From contig CALXQJ010000005.1 of the NCBI GenBank assembly GCA_944390575.1, positions 1 through 64,000 of the forward strand: a stretch of DNA of 64,000 bases, in the 5' to 3' direction. Both the position numbers and the translations under genes were made by a program. The notes beneath the pieces were generated by a model. That model was not told the DNA's origin. It made no database searches and saw nothing but the letters and a program-made list of their open reading frames with translations. Below, one piece after another: positions 18,382 through 28,800 of this stretch. Source of the stretch: an uncultured Spirochaetota bacterium (GTDB lineage Bacteria > Spirochaetota > Brachyspiria > Brachyspirales > Brachyspiraceae). The stretch's first letter is position 1; each line of letters begins with the position of its first letter.

Positions 18382-19344
18382 TTATCTATGCTGATATCCT
18401 AAAACATTGAAGTTTACTTTATTACCATTACTATCTATAAAAAGAACTCTATTAGATGAATTATAAGAATTAAGGACTTTACCTATACGTATTATATTAT
18501 TATCATCATCTATTTTTTTAGAGCTTGTAAATAAAATAGCATAATCTTCACCACCTGTAAGTATAGACTTAAGTATATCTTTTTTATTATTAGATGTGGC
18601 ATATTCACTATTTACTAAAGCCCAGTTTGAGTTCTCCCAAATTTCTATTTGTACATTAGAGGCAGTAGCTATATGATTAGCTTCTTGTAGCAGACCATCA
18701 CTAACATCAATCGCAGAACTTACAGAATACTTATTTAAAATATTTTGCCATTCTTTTACAAAAAGTTTTGGTCTTAAATGAGATTGTACAACCTTATCAT
18801 TAATATCAAATTTTCCACTCATTAATTTTTTTAATCCCAAATCACTCTCTCCAAGAGTACCTAAAACATAAAGATTATCTCCAACCTGTGCATTACTTCT
18901 TAATACAGCCTTATTTTTATTGATAATACCAACTAATGTAATAGAAATAAAAAAAGAATCTTTAGAAGATGTAAGATCGCCTCCAGAGACTTCTATATTA
19001 TAATGACTAGAAGCATCTAAAAGACCTTTATAAAACATCATAATATTTTCTTCTCTAATACGTGAAGGTATAGATAAAGATATAAACATACTCTTAGGAG
19101 CTCCACCCTTACATATTATATCACTAATATTTACCTGAGCAGATTTATAGCCTATATCATAAAATGTACAATACTTCAAATCAAAATGTATATTTTCTAC
19201 TAAAGCATCTGTAGTGATTAGAATATCTCTTTCATTACTCATATTTTTTAATACAGCACAATCATCTCCTATATTGAGATTATTGCTTCTATCATTCATG
19301 CTAGTTAATCTTTTAATTTTGTCTATAATATTAAACTCTTCCAT
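18382..19344 (-). CDS. thiL: Thiamine-monophosphate kinase
   Basis: 320 residues. ThiL phosphorylates thiamine monophosphate to the active cofactor thiamine pyrophosphate. The PurM-like fold is shown by NIGDDCAVL near residue 26, ITTDALVENIHF, the SDIICKGGAP block, and later DVSDGL and TGGEDYAILF. Length is normal. No other thiamine biosynthesis gene and no TPP riboswitch are adjacent. It sits between the YfcC carrier and the HARE-HTH gene on the same strand. Confidence 0.94.
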   Translation of the reverse strand: MEEFNIIDKIKRLTSMNDRSNNLNIGDDCAVLKNMSNERDILITTDALVENIHFDLKYCTFYDIGYKSAQVNISDIICKGGAPKSMFISLSIPSRIREENIMMFYKGLLDASSHYNIEVSGGDLTSSKDSFFISITLVGIINKNKAVLRSNAQVGDNLYVLGTLGESDLGLKKLMSGKFDINDKVVQSHLRPKLFVKEWQNILNKYSVSSAIDVSDGLLQEANHIATASNVQIEIWENSNWALVNSEYATSNNKKDILKSILTGGEDYAILFTSSKKIDDDNNIIRIGKVLNSYNSSNRVLFIDSNGNKVNFNVLGYQHR

Positions 19345-19421
19345 AAATATAAATCCATTAAATAGTTATTTTGATTATTATCATACAAAAAAATCATAAT
19401 TTGTAAATATTATTTTTATTT

Positions 19422-20921
19422 TTATGAAAAATTAACTTGTATAAGTAGCATAATAATAGCAAGTATAATTAGCATAAAAATGAAAGGCATAATAAGTTTA
19501 AGCCATTTATTATAAGTTACATTAACAAGTGCAAGAGAAGCTAATATAAGTCCAGTAGGTGTAATGAAAGCCATTAACCCTTGTCCATATATATAAGCCG
19601 ATATAATAGCATCTCTATTAATTCCAACAGTGTCAGCAAGAGGAGCCATTATTGGTATAGAAAATACTGCAAGCCCAGATGTAGAAGGTATAAAAAATCC
19701 TAATATAATATATACAAAAAATATTAAAACTATAAATATATTCTTATCTACATTACTTAGTAAATTAGAAAAGAAATAAAGTATAGTATCAGAAGTCATA
19801 CCATCTTCTAATACAATATTAATACTACGAGCAACACCAATAATAAGTGCTACACCAAGTAAATCAGCAGCCCCTATAATAAATTGATTAACAAATTCTT
19901 TTTCTCCAATACCAGAAAAAATAGCCAAAATAAATGAAACAACCAAAAATAATGCAGTCATCTCATTAAACCACCAACCCTTAGCAGATACTCCATAAAC
20001 TAAAATAAGAAAGCTTAAAATAAAAATAAGAAGTAAAAATTTAAATCTAAGAGTAAGTGCAGGAGCATCTCCTTTTATATGAAACTTCTTTGTAAATTCC
20101 TCTCTTTGATCATACACCAAAGATTTAGTAGGATCTTTTTTCACTTTTTTAGCATATATTAAAACATATATAATAGTAAGAATAGTTCCAAGAATATATG
20201 ATATAGTTCTAAAATTAAGTCCATCTGTAAAACTAATTCCAGCTACATTTGATGCTATCACCATAGAAAAAGGGTTGATAGTAGCAAACATAGTACCTAT
20301 ACAAGAAGCCATATAAACAGTAGCAATACATACTAATGCATCATATCCTGCAACTAAAAATATAGGTACTAATATAGGGTATAATGCAATAGTCTCTTCT
20401 GCAAGACCAAATGTAGTACCTCCTAATGATATGATTATAGCAATAAAAATTATAAGTAGAAATTCTTTTCCCTTAGTAGCCTTAGATAATGCAAATATAC
20501 CAGCATTAAAAGCACCAACATAATTCATAATACCAATAATACCACCAAGTATAAAAACAAATAATGCTATATCTATTGTGTCATATACCCCTTGAATAGG
20601 TGCTAATAAAAATTCTTTAAATCCTTGTGGATTTTGCTCTACTTGTTTGTATGTATTGGGAATAGATACTGCTTTATATATACTACCATCTAAGAATTTA
20701 TTTATACTTGTAGTTACTCCAATAGAGTTTAACATTTCTTGAGTTGCTTCTACTTGAGATTTGTTTCCACTAGTGTCTGTAATAATTAGCATATTAGAAG
20801 AAGAGTCGTATGTTAATTTAGAATAAAGTCCAGCTGGTATAATATATGTAAGTATACACGCTATAGCTAATACTATAAATAAAACGGTAAACACATTTGG
20901 AAATGATAATTTTTTTTTCAT
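19422..20921 (-). CDS. YfcC/DcuC-like (basic amino acid or C4-dicarboxylate) membrane carrier
   Basis: 499 residues with about twelve membrane helices. The start KKKLSFPNVFTVLFIVLAIA and the helices with IGIMNYVGAF, GGTTFGLAEETIALYPI and PSTSGLAVFSIPIMAPL are characteristic of the YfcC family, whose members include arginine/ornithine antiporter-like and peptide-linked carriers. Residues ~45-110 form a loop outside the membrane. Substrate is not determined, but the gene lies 34 nt downstream of pepD on the same strand. A role in moving amino acids or peptides handled by the dipeptidase is a reasonable inference. Confidence 0.88.
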   Translation of the reverse strand: MKKKLSFPNVFTVLFIVLAIACILTYIIPAGLYSKLTYDSSSNMLIITDTSGNKSQVEATQEMLNSIGVTTSINKFLDGSIYKAVSIPNTYKQVEQNPQGFKEFLLAPIQGVYDTIDIALFVFILGGIIGIMNYVGAFNAGIFALSKATKGKEFLLIIFIAIIISLGGTTFGLAEETIALYPILVPIFLVAGYDALVCIATVYMASCIGTMFATINPFSMVIASNVAGISFTDGLNFRTISYILGTILTIIYVLIYAKKVKKDPTKSLVYDQREEFTKKFHIKGDAPALTLRFKFLLLIFILSFLILVYGVSAKGWWFNEMTALFLVVSFILAIFSGIGEKEFVNQFIIGAADLLGVALIIGVARSINIVLEDGMTSDTILYFFSNLLSNVDKNIFIVLIFFVYIILGFFIPSTSGLAVFSIPIMAPLADTVGINRDAIISAYIYGQGLMAFITPTGLILASLALVNVTYNKWLKLIMPFIFMLIILAIIMLLIQVNFS

Positions 20922-20954
20922 ATTAGTATCCTTTATTTTTTTATAATAATTATA

Positions 20955-22376
20955 TTATTTAATATGTGATAATAGTTTTTTTAAATATTCCCAAGTTCTC
21001 TCTACAGATGCCTTATTAAAATATTCTTCTGTAGTATGAACATTAAAAATATCAGGACCAAAACTTACAATGTCTGCATCTGGTATTAGTTGTTTTAGTA
21101 TACCACATTCAAGCCCTGCATGTACTGATGTTATTATAGGTTCTCTACCACTAAAGTCTTTATATGTTTCTTTTATAATTTCTATTATTTTAGAATTTTT
21201 CTCAAATTTCCAAGAAGGATATGGAGCAGTATCTTCTACTTCTGCATTTGTTCTTTTTGCAATAATTTTTATTTTATTATTTATTTCTTCCAATAAACTC
21301 TCTTCAGCACTTCTAATAGAAACTATAACTTCTATTTTATTATTAAACTCTCTAATAACACCAATATTTAAACTACTTTTAACAAGACCTTTAAGTTCAT
21401 CATTATTATACATATACTCAACGCCATAAGGAATAGCCATTAAGAAATCTATAATATCATTTGATAAATCTTTAGAAAAAGTTTCTTTTATATTATGAAC
21501 TTCTTCTATATTAATTTTTATATCACTATCTTCAAAAGAATATTCATTTTTAATATTTTTATATAGCTTATTTATTATATTTTCTACATCTTCTTTATTG
21601 TTAGTATGAATAATACATTCTGAATATGTAGCTATAGCATTATCTTTAGAGCCTCCTTCAATACTAATTATACTTATATACTCTCTAATACTATATAATA
21701 TACGAGCAAGTATTTTTATTGCATTAGCTCTTTGTTTATTTATTTCCATTCCAGAATGTCCGCCTTTAAGTCCAGAAATAGAAATTTTTAAATTGCTTCC
21801 ATTATCATTAATATTTTCTTTTTTTATATTAAATCTAATAATAGGAGTTATACCTCCAGCGGAACTTACAATAAATACATTCTCTTCTTCACCATCTATA
21901 TTTAGTATAATCTTCCCAGATAGATTTTTACTTTTTAAAGATAAAGCTCCACTCATATCAGTTTCTTCAGAAGATGTGCATAATAATTCTATTTTAGGAT
22001 GTTCTATATTATTAGAATCTAATAATGCAAGCCCATAAGCTATAGCAATACCATTATCAGCTCCAAGTGTTGTATTATTTGCTCTAACAATATCATTATC
22101 TTCTATTATTTCTATAGGGTCTGTATTGAAGTTATGATTAGAGTCTTTAGTCTTTACACAAACCATATCTGTATGCCCTTGTATAATTACAGTTGGTGCA
22201 TTTTTATATTTTTCTGTAGCTTCTTTTTTTATAATAACATTAAATGAGCTATCTTGATGTACTTCTAAGTTTCTTTCTTTAGCCCAATTAACTAAAAAGT
22301 TGCTAATTTCTTTTTCATTTCCAGATTCTCTTGGAATAGAACTTATAGCCCTAAACCATCTCATAACTTCTAACAT
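20955..22376 (-). CDS. pepD: Aminoacyl-histidine dipeptidase (PepD, M20 family)
   Basis: 473 residues. The metal-binding motifs of M20 peptidases are IQGHTDMV (His), TTLGADNGIA (bridging Asp), TSSEETDMSG (catalytic Glu and ligand Glu) and, near the C-terminus, HAGLECG, with a final HTTEE ligand region. The inserted lid domain follows GGHSGM. The N-terminus SSIPRESGNEK is typical of PepD. The enzyme splits dipeptides in the cytoplasm. It probably starts the minus-strand unit pepD-yfcC(-thiL). Confidence 0.94.
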   Translation of the reverse strand: MLEVMRWFRAISSIPRESGNEKEISNFLVNWAKERNLEVHQDSSFNVIIKKEATEKYKNAPTVIIQGHTDMVCVKTKDSNHNFNTDPIEIIEDNDIVRANNTTLGADNGIAIAYGLALLDSNNIEHPKIELLCTSSEETDMSGALSLKSKNLSGKIILNIDGEEENVFIVSSAGGITPIIRFNIKKENINDNGSNLKISISGLKGGHSGMEINKQRANAIKILARILYSIREYISIISIEGGSKDNAIATYSECIIHTNNKEDVENIINKLYKNIKNEYSFEDSDIKINIEEVHNIKETFSKDLSNDIIDFLMAIPYGVEYMYNNDELKGLVKSSLNIGVIREFNNKIEVIVSIRSAEESLLEEINNKIKIIAKRTNAEVEDTAPYPSWKFEKNSKIIEIIKETYKDFSGREPIITSVHAGLECGILKQLIPDADIVSFGPDIFNVHTTEEYFNKASVERTWEYLKKLLSHIK

Positions 22377-22449
22377 ATTATAAAATCCTTATAAAATATT
22401 TTATTCATATATATTATATAGATTATAATAATACTTTAAAAAATAAAAA

Positions 22450-22475
22450 AGCCCCATTTTATATATAATGAGACT
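22450..22475 (-). terminator. Terminator after secF
   Basis: Read on the minus strand, AGTCTCATT and AATGGGGCT form a 9-bp stem with two G-U pairs followed by six T. The G-U pairs form only in the minus-strand RNA, which fits termination of yajC-secD-secF 33 nt after secF. Confidence 0.75.
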
Positions 22476-22507
22476 TTTTTTATTTATTATTTATTTTTAA
22501 TAATAAT

Positions 22508-23407
22508 TTATTTTTTTCCTTTCATAAATAATATTAAAAGCCCAGAGGCAATAAAGTTACTAGCATAAGTTCCAATTACAACACCAATAAAGAACGTAAA
22601 AGCAAAGTCGTGTAGAATATTACCACCCCAAATAAGTATAGCTCCAGCAGCAAGAAGTGTAGATAAACTTGTAATAACAGTTCTACCAACAACACTATTT
22701 AAACTGATATTTACTATTTCTTTGAAAGGCTTATTCTCTGAGTAATTTTCTCTAATTCTATCAAATACAACTATTATATCATTTATAGTATATCCAATAA
22801 GTGTTAACATAGAAGATAATACTAAAACAGAAAACTCTTTATTTAGTAGTAACAACACTCCAAATACTATAACAATATTGTGTATAAGTGTAATAATAGC
22901 AGGAAGGGCATATCTAGAATTAAATCTTATAGTAATATAGATCATAATAATAATCCAAGATACTATAATAAGTAAGAAAGCAAGCTTTAAATTATCAGCA
23001 GAAACAACACCAGATATAATATTACTACCAATAAGTAAAACCTTATCCTTTCCATAAGTATTGTATAATACCTCTAAAGCCTTATCAGATTCTTCATTAG
23101 AACCTTTAAATCTTAGTAGAAAAGAGTTTATATTTTTCTCACCTTCTAATTCCTGTATATTAATACTACCAAAGTCTTTATATAACTCTCTTATAGTTGC
23201 AATATTAATAACATCATCATTATCTATCTTAACATTAAGTTCTACACCACCAGCAAAATCTATACCCATATTTATAGTATTATTTGAAACTTTACTAATA
23301 AATAAAACTATAGAAATAATAAATAGTATAGTAGAAATAACAGCAGCAATAGGTATAAACTTAACAAATGGAATTTTATTTTTTATCATATCATTCATAG
23401 TTCTCAT
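22508..23407 (-). CDS. secF: Protein translocase subunit SecF
   Basis: 299 residues, six membrane helices with a periplasmic loop after the first. Diagnostic segments are GIDFAGGVELNVKI, the ITIRFNSRYALPAIITLIHN helix, GYTINDIIVVFDRIREN and GRTVITSLSTLLA. SecF works with SecD to drive late steps of protein export using the proton gradient. It starts 10 nt after secD. Confidence 0.96.
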   Translation of the reverse strand: MRTMNDMIKNKIPFVKFIPIAAVISTILFIISIVLFISKVSNNTINMGIDFAGGVELNVKIDNDDVINIATIRELYKDFGSINIQELEGEKNINSFLLRFKGSNEESDKALEVLYNTYGKDKVLLIGSNIISGVVSADNLKLAFLLIIVSWIIIMIYITIRFNSRYALPAIITLIHNIVIVFGVLLLLNKEFSVLVLSSMLTLIGYTINDIIVVFDRIRENYSENKPFKEIVNISLNSVVGRTVITSLSTLLAAGAILIWGGNILHDFAFTFFIGVVIGTYASNFIASGLLILFMKGKK

Positions 23408-23416
23408 TAATCCTTT

Positions 23417-24928
23417 TTAAATAAATAAAAATCCAGCCTTTTTTACAAGTTTTAATCTTATAATCTCTTCATAGATATATCTTGTAATAAATACTGCTGT
23501 AAATAGGTTTATTAAAATACCAAAGAATAATGTAATAGAGAATCCTTGTACAGGACCGCTACCAAATATCCATAGTATTAATGAAACTATCATAGTTGTT
23601 ATATTAGAGTCGAATATAGTAGCAAAAGCTCTATCATATCCAGATATAATAGCATCAGCTACATTTGTCTTTATTTTTAATTCTTCTTTAATACGTTCAA
23701 ATATAATAACATTAGCATCTACTGCCATACCTATAGTAAGAATTAATCCTGCAATACCAGGAAGTGTAAGAGTAAATCTTAAAGGAGAAAGTACTGCAAT
23801 AATTAAAATAACATTCACAAGCATAGCAATAGTAGAAAATACTCCAGATAGTCTATAAACCGCTATCATAAAAATAGAAACTAAAATAGTAGCCATAAGT
23901 AGTGCTTTAGAACCAGCAGCTACAGAGTCGGCACCTATTGATTGTCCAACAACTTCTTCTTCTACAATGCTTACATTAATAGGTAAAGCCCCTTCTTTAA
24001 GAATACGAGCTAAGTCTTGTGCTTCTTCCAAGCTAAAACCACCACTTATAACACCACGTCCACCTCTAATTTCTTGATTGATATTAGGTGCAGAAATAAC
24101 CTTATCATCTAGTACAATAGCAAGTGCTCTATTAACATTTTTAGCAGTAACCTCAGCAAATTGTAAAGCCCCTTCATTATTAAGTTCAAACTCAACAACA
24201 ACTTCACCAAACTCCCCACTGCTAACTTGAGCATTAATTAAAGCATTTCCCTCAAGTGAAGGCTCTTTATTTATAAATATAGGTATACCTCTAATTCTTC
24301 TTCCAAAATCATCTTTTTCATTATAAAAATATACCTGCTTATCATATTCAGGTATTTTAGCAGTGTTTGTAAATACACCAAGTAATAAGTCATTTGTAGT
24401 AATAGTAGCAGAAGCCTCAGAGTCTACTAAGTTAAAAGTTAAAGCTCCCTGACTTAATACTACACTTTTAATTCTATCAGGATCTCTTGCCCCTGGTAAT
24501 TCTACAACAACTCTATCTTCACCTTGCTTTCGTATGCCAACTTCACTAACACCAAATTGATTTATTCTACCTCTAAGTCTTGTAATAAGCCTTTCCATAG
24601 CATCAATTTTTTCTTCTTCAGTTAATGAAGATACATTTCTATCAATTCTATTAGCATACTCATTAAAGTCAGCCTGTAGAACTATTCTAATACCACCTTG
24701 TAAATCTAATCCCAAATTTACAGCTTCTCTTCTTAAACGCTTAATTTTTTGTACATTATCTATTTGCTCTTTAGTATATCCCTTTGCAATCATCTCATCT
24801 AGAGATAAATTACTCTCTTCTTTTTTTTCTTCAGAAGTTAGGAAATACCATTTAACAGTAGGAGTAATAAACCACCCCATAATAACAAGCCCTATGATAA
24901 TAAAGGCAAGTCTCAAATTATGACTCAT
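23417..24928 (-). CDS. secD: Protein translocase subunit SecD
   Basis: 503 residues. The N-terminal membrane helix is followed by the large periplasmic region beginning LGLDLQGGIRIVLQ, with RGRINQFGVSE and VVELPGARDPDRI. The C-terminal six-helix part carries GLILTIGMAVDANVIIFERIKEE and TTMIVSLILWIFGSGPVQGF. Length is normal for a SecD separate from SecF. It lies 40 nt after yajC. Confidence 0.97.
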   Translation of the reverse strand: MSHNLRLAFIIIGLVIMGWFITPTVKWYFLTSEEKKEESNLSLDEMIAKGYTKEQIDNVQKIKRLRREAVNLGLDLQGGIRIVLQADFNEYANRIDRNVSSLTEEEKIDAMERLITRLRGRINQFGVSEVGIRKQGEDRVVVELPGARDPDRIKSVVLSQGALTFNLVDSEASATITTNDLLLGVFTNTAKIPEYDKQVYFYNEKDDFGRRIRGIPIFINKEPSLEGNALINAQVSSGEFGEVVVEFELNNEGALQFAEVTAKNVNRALAIVLDDKVISAPNINQEIRGGRGVISGGFSLEEAQDLARILKEGALPINVSIVEEEVVGQSIGADSVAAGSKALLMATILVSIFMIAVYRLSGVFSTIAMLVNVILIIAVLSPLRFTLTLPGIAGLILTIGMAVDANVIIFERIKEELKIKTNVADAIISGYDRAFATIFDSNITTMIVSLILWIFGSGPVQGFSITLFFGILINLFTAVFITRYIYEEIIRLKLVKKAGFLFI

Positions 24929-24968
24929 ATACTTTTCCTAATTATATTTTTGATATTTATAAAGAAAA

Positions 24969-25394
24969 TTATTCCGACTTCTTCTCTTCTTCTTTTTGAG
25001 CTTTTTCTAAGTCTTCTTTAATTTTATTAGATTCTTCTTTTTTGTTTTCTTTTTTATTTTCAGTAGTAGCAGCATTTAACTGTTCTTCAGTTACTACCGC
25101 AGATATAGAAGATTTTATAATTTCTATTTTAGTATTTTCTCCAAGTTTTACAACAGCAATTCTACCACCATCTTTATCAGCAAAATATTCAGCTATTATT
25201 CCTCCAGCAATTATAACCTTATCTCCTTTTTTTACATTTGCTATAGCTTGTGCTAATTTCTTTTGTTGTTGTCTTTGAGGTCTTATTAATAAGAAATAAA
25301 ATATAGCAAATATTGCAACCATCATACCTATAGATACTAATGGGTTTCCTGCTTGAGCTTGTGTTCCTTGTGCGTATAATGTAGCTGTAAACAT
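24969..25394 (-). CDS. yajC: YajC, accessory subunit of the Sec translocase
   Basis: 141 residues. One membrane helix (about 22-41) is followed by the YajC signature LLIRPQRQQQKK and VKKGDKVIIAGG. The C-terminal 35 residues are an added Lys/Glu tail not usual in the family. A GAGG ribosome site lies 7 nt before the ATG, and an excellent promoter lies 42 nt upstream. It heads the yajC-secD-secF operon. Confidence 0.95.
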   Translation of the reverse strand: MFTATLYAQGTQAQAGNPLVSIGMMVAIFAIFYFLLIRPQRQQQKKLAQAIANVKKGDKVIIAGGIIAEYFADKDGGRIAVVKLGENTKIEIIKSSISAVVTEEQLNAATTENKKENKKEESNKIKEDLEKAQKEEEKKSE

Positions 25395-25435
25395 ATTATT
25401 CCTCGCTTATAAAATTTAAATTTTAACAGTTAGTA

Positions 25436-25464
25436 ATATTATCAATAATCCATATTTATGTCAA
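25436..25464 (-). promoter_or_regulatory. Promoter of the yajC-secD-secF operon
   Basis: Minus strand: consensus TTGACA (25459-25464), 17-nt spacer, TAATAT (25436-25441). It lies downstream of the terminator at 25524-25544, so the sec operon does not depend on any transcript from further upstream. Confidence 0.85.
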
Positions 25465-25523
25465 TTATTTTACTATAATATATAAGTAGATATATTGATT
25501 AAAAAACTGTTTTATAAAAATAA

Positions 25524-25544
25524 AGAGGCATATAAAATGCCTCT
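25524..25544. terminator. Intrinsic terminator with no assigned gene
   Basis: AGAGGCA (25524-25530) and TGCCTCT (25538-25544) with a 7-nt loop, T-rich on both sides. Neither neighbour needs it: yajC starts downstream on the minus strand and the plus-strand gene begins 300 nt away. It suggests a short transcript ending here. Confidence 0.75.
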
Positions 25545-25712
25545 TTTTATGTTAAGTGTTATACCTTATATAATTAATTTGGTTTTTCATTATCTCTATG
25601 TTTGTTAAAGTACCATCCTCTTTGTAGATGAGTTGTAGAGAATCTTCCTATTACTATATTTTAAATACTTAAATTATACTTATATTATTCTAAATTTATT
25701 ACAAAAAATCAA
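25545..25712 (-). other. Unassigned stretch, possible small RNA or gene remnant
   Basis: The gap from 25395 to 25840 holds the sec promoter, the terminator above and this segment. A possible minus-strand promoter, TTGATT (25707-25712), 17 nt, AATAAT (25684-25689), would give a transcript of about 150 nt ending at the terminator. Within it one minus-strand frame stays open for 28 codons and ends RGWYFNKHRDNEKPN then TAA (25574-25576), a composition unlike random AT-rich DNA, but it has no start codon. It may be a small RNA or the degraded 3' end of a lost gene. The rest, 25713-25840, shows only AT-rich upstream DNA. Confidence 0.35.
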
Positions 25713-25840
25713 TACTTAAATGTAAATAAAAATAGAATTTATGAAAAAAAATTATATATAATATAGATATAGAAAAATATAGCATATTATGATATACTTT
25801 ACGGAATTGTGAAAATTATAATTTAAGGTATGATGCAATT

Positions 25841-28800
25841 ATGAAGAAAAATAATAAGGAAAAGACAACTTCAAATAAAAAAGAAGTGAAAACAAATATG
25901 CTAATGAAACTATTTAGTAGTGAAGAGGAGCCTATATATAAAAAATATAAAATAGTTCCCTATCATATTTCAAAGATAGACTATATATTTTCATTTGTAG
26001 CATTTTTATTCACGTTTTTGCTTTACTTTTTTACATTAACACCATCTCTATCAGCAGGTGATAATGGAGAGCTTACAACGGCAGCATATTTCTTAGGTGT
26101 AGGGCATGCTCCTGGATATCCATTTTATACTTTAATGAGTAAGCTATTTACATATATTCCATTTGGTAATATAGCTTGGAGAACTAATTTATTTTCTGCT
26201 TTTTGTGCTTCTATTTCTATTATATTTTTCTATTTTATTATGGTTAAGGTATTGGGTATGAATCGTATAGAAAGAGGTTTTTCTCCTATAGTACAGATTC
26301 CTGCTTTACTTTCTTGTATTATTTTTACTATATCAGATAATATGTGGGCACAGGCTACTATGGCAGAAGTTTATAGTTTGAATATACTTCAAACTGCTTC
26401 TATGCTTTTAATTGTAGTATATTGGTTTGAGTCTGTGTGGAAACATTCAGAAGATAGTGTTCCATATTATGGTACTCGATACTTAATGGCATTTGGTTTT
26501 CTTTATGGTGTATCTCTTGCAAACCACCATATAACTCTTCCTTTTGCATTTGCACCTTTATTTTTTATTGCACTTACTTTATTTTTTATACATAAAGATA
26601 GATATATTCAGAATATAGAAACTTCATTTATTTCTATATTTGTATTTTTGTTTTTGCTACTTGTAGGAGGTTTTGGATATTATAGATTTATAATGAATTA
26701 TGAGGCATATTTATATTTTCCTCCTGGAGTAGCTTCTAATGATTCATTTTTTTCTATTATATTTAAGCCTTTATTAGACTTTAATATAATGAATGATATA
26801 TTAAAGGCACTTGCTAATGGTTCTTATTTGCGTCCTGATATGTTTGGACAATTAAAGGTTCCATATTATCCTACTCTTTATAAGGGGTTATTTTTAGTAT
26901 TTTGGCCTTTATTTGTGGTTGTTGCTTGGTGTTTAATTTATAGATATGTTTTATGTAGAATTGATAAGTTTAATAATGACAATGATTATATTACTGGAAT
27001 ATCTATTGCATATTATCAGATGCTACTTATGCTTGCAGTTGGAGTTATGATATATGCTTATATGCCTATAAGAGCAAGAGCTTTACCTCCTCTAAACTGG
27101 GGGCAATTAAATGAGCCTAGTGGTTGGGAGAATTTGAGTTATTTATTTAGTATGATACATCGTAAGCAGTATGGAGCTTCTGGTAATGATGTGCCTGCAA
27201 GTTTTATACTTCATCCAGAGCAGGTTGTAGCTTTATTTAATATATTCAAAACTCAGCTTACTATACTTGGTGTATTATTATTTATACCAGGTCTTTTTCA
27301 GATATTTAAGAAAAATAAGTTTGTTGGATATTTTGCTGTATTTGGACTACTTAGCTTCTCTGTAGGTCTTATGGCATATACTAATCCACCTCCATCTGTT
27401 AGAACTTTATCATTTGTAGAAGTATTTTTCCTTCCAGCTACATTATACTTTATTGTTATAATGGGTTTTGGTATACAGTTTTATATGGAGTATGTTAATT
27501 CTAATATAAAAAATATAATAAATAAAGAATATACTGATACACCAACATCATTTAATAAAAATCATATAATATCATCAGTAGTTCTTCTTGCTATTATAAT
27601 ACCTATGTTTATTTTTAACTTTAAGCGTAATAATAATTCAAAGGATTATAGCAATCATGACTATTCGTATAATATGATGAACTCACTTCCTGATAATGCT
27701 ATATTTGCTACTGAGGGTGGAGACAATCAGGTATTTGGACTTGTTTATTATACTATGGTAGAGCGTCGTCGTCCTGATTTGAAGGTTTATGACCAAAAGG
27801 GTAATGTTTTTGAGCGTGTTTATGGAAACCTAATGAAAACTGATGGACGCTGGCTTGGAGGTATATCTGATGCTGTTGATATGGATTTTATAGAATCTGG
27901 TCGTCCTTATTATATGGCTTGGCGTCGTCAGGGTCTTGAGAAACTTGGAGATTATTATTTTAAGGCTTATGGTCTTGTATTTAAGGTACAGCCTATTAAG
28001 TATGCTTTGGTTGATGAGCTTGAGTTTTTTAAAGAGCTTACTGTTAATGATTATAAAGATATAGCTAAAGAACATTTAAAAAGAGATTATGAAAATAGTA
28101 AGATTGCAAATGATATTAATGCACTTCTTGATGAGGGCTTAATTTCTACTGTTAGAAAAGATTCTTATAATGGAAATGAGGTATTAACATTTAATAAGAT
28201 GTATGAACTTCCTTTCCCCGAGCTTAAAACTGAAGAGGATTATTGGAATAGTTATAAGATACAGGGAGATCCTAAGGATATTGCTAATTATGATTTTTTA
28301 ACTCGTGAAATATTTGTTAGTTCTTATGGTCTTGCTAAGATTGATATGTATAATAGAAAGATTAAGATGTATGAGAAATTGATAGCTCTTATGGGTGATA
28401 GAGATATTTATGCTAATGGTATCACAAAAGAAGATGCTAATAAACAAATAGAAGAGTATAAAAAATTAAAGTATGAAGAAGAAGATAGAATGCTTACTAT
28501 TGGTTTTGATATGTCTAATGTTTATTTTGCAGTTGGTAATAATGCTATTTTAGATGGTAATTATGAGCGTGCTGCTACTATGTATGAAAAACTTATAGAG
28601 CTTGAAAAGTTAATTTATCCTGCATATTTTAATCTAACAGCTTCTTATGAATATATAGCTCGTTCTAAGGATACACCTTATGAGAAAGAGGCTGAGTATT
28701 TAAATAAAGCTAAAGCTACATTATTACGTGCAGAGAAAACTTTTTATAGAGGAAAAGGTGGCGGAATAGGTTTAGAGCAGAACTCTACTTATAATCAAAT

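Noticed and set aside
25545-25712. T-box or other known riboswitch, because of GAGGATGGTAC
   Set aside because: The conserved T-box antiterminator context is absent, and the downstream operon encodes Sec proteins, not an aminoacyl-tRNA gene.
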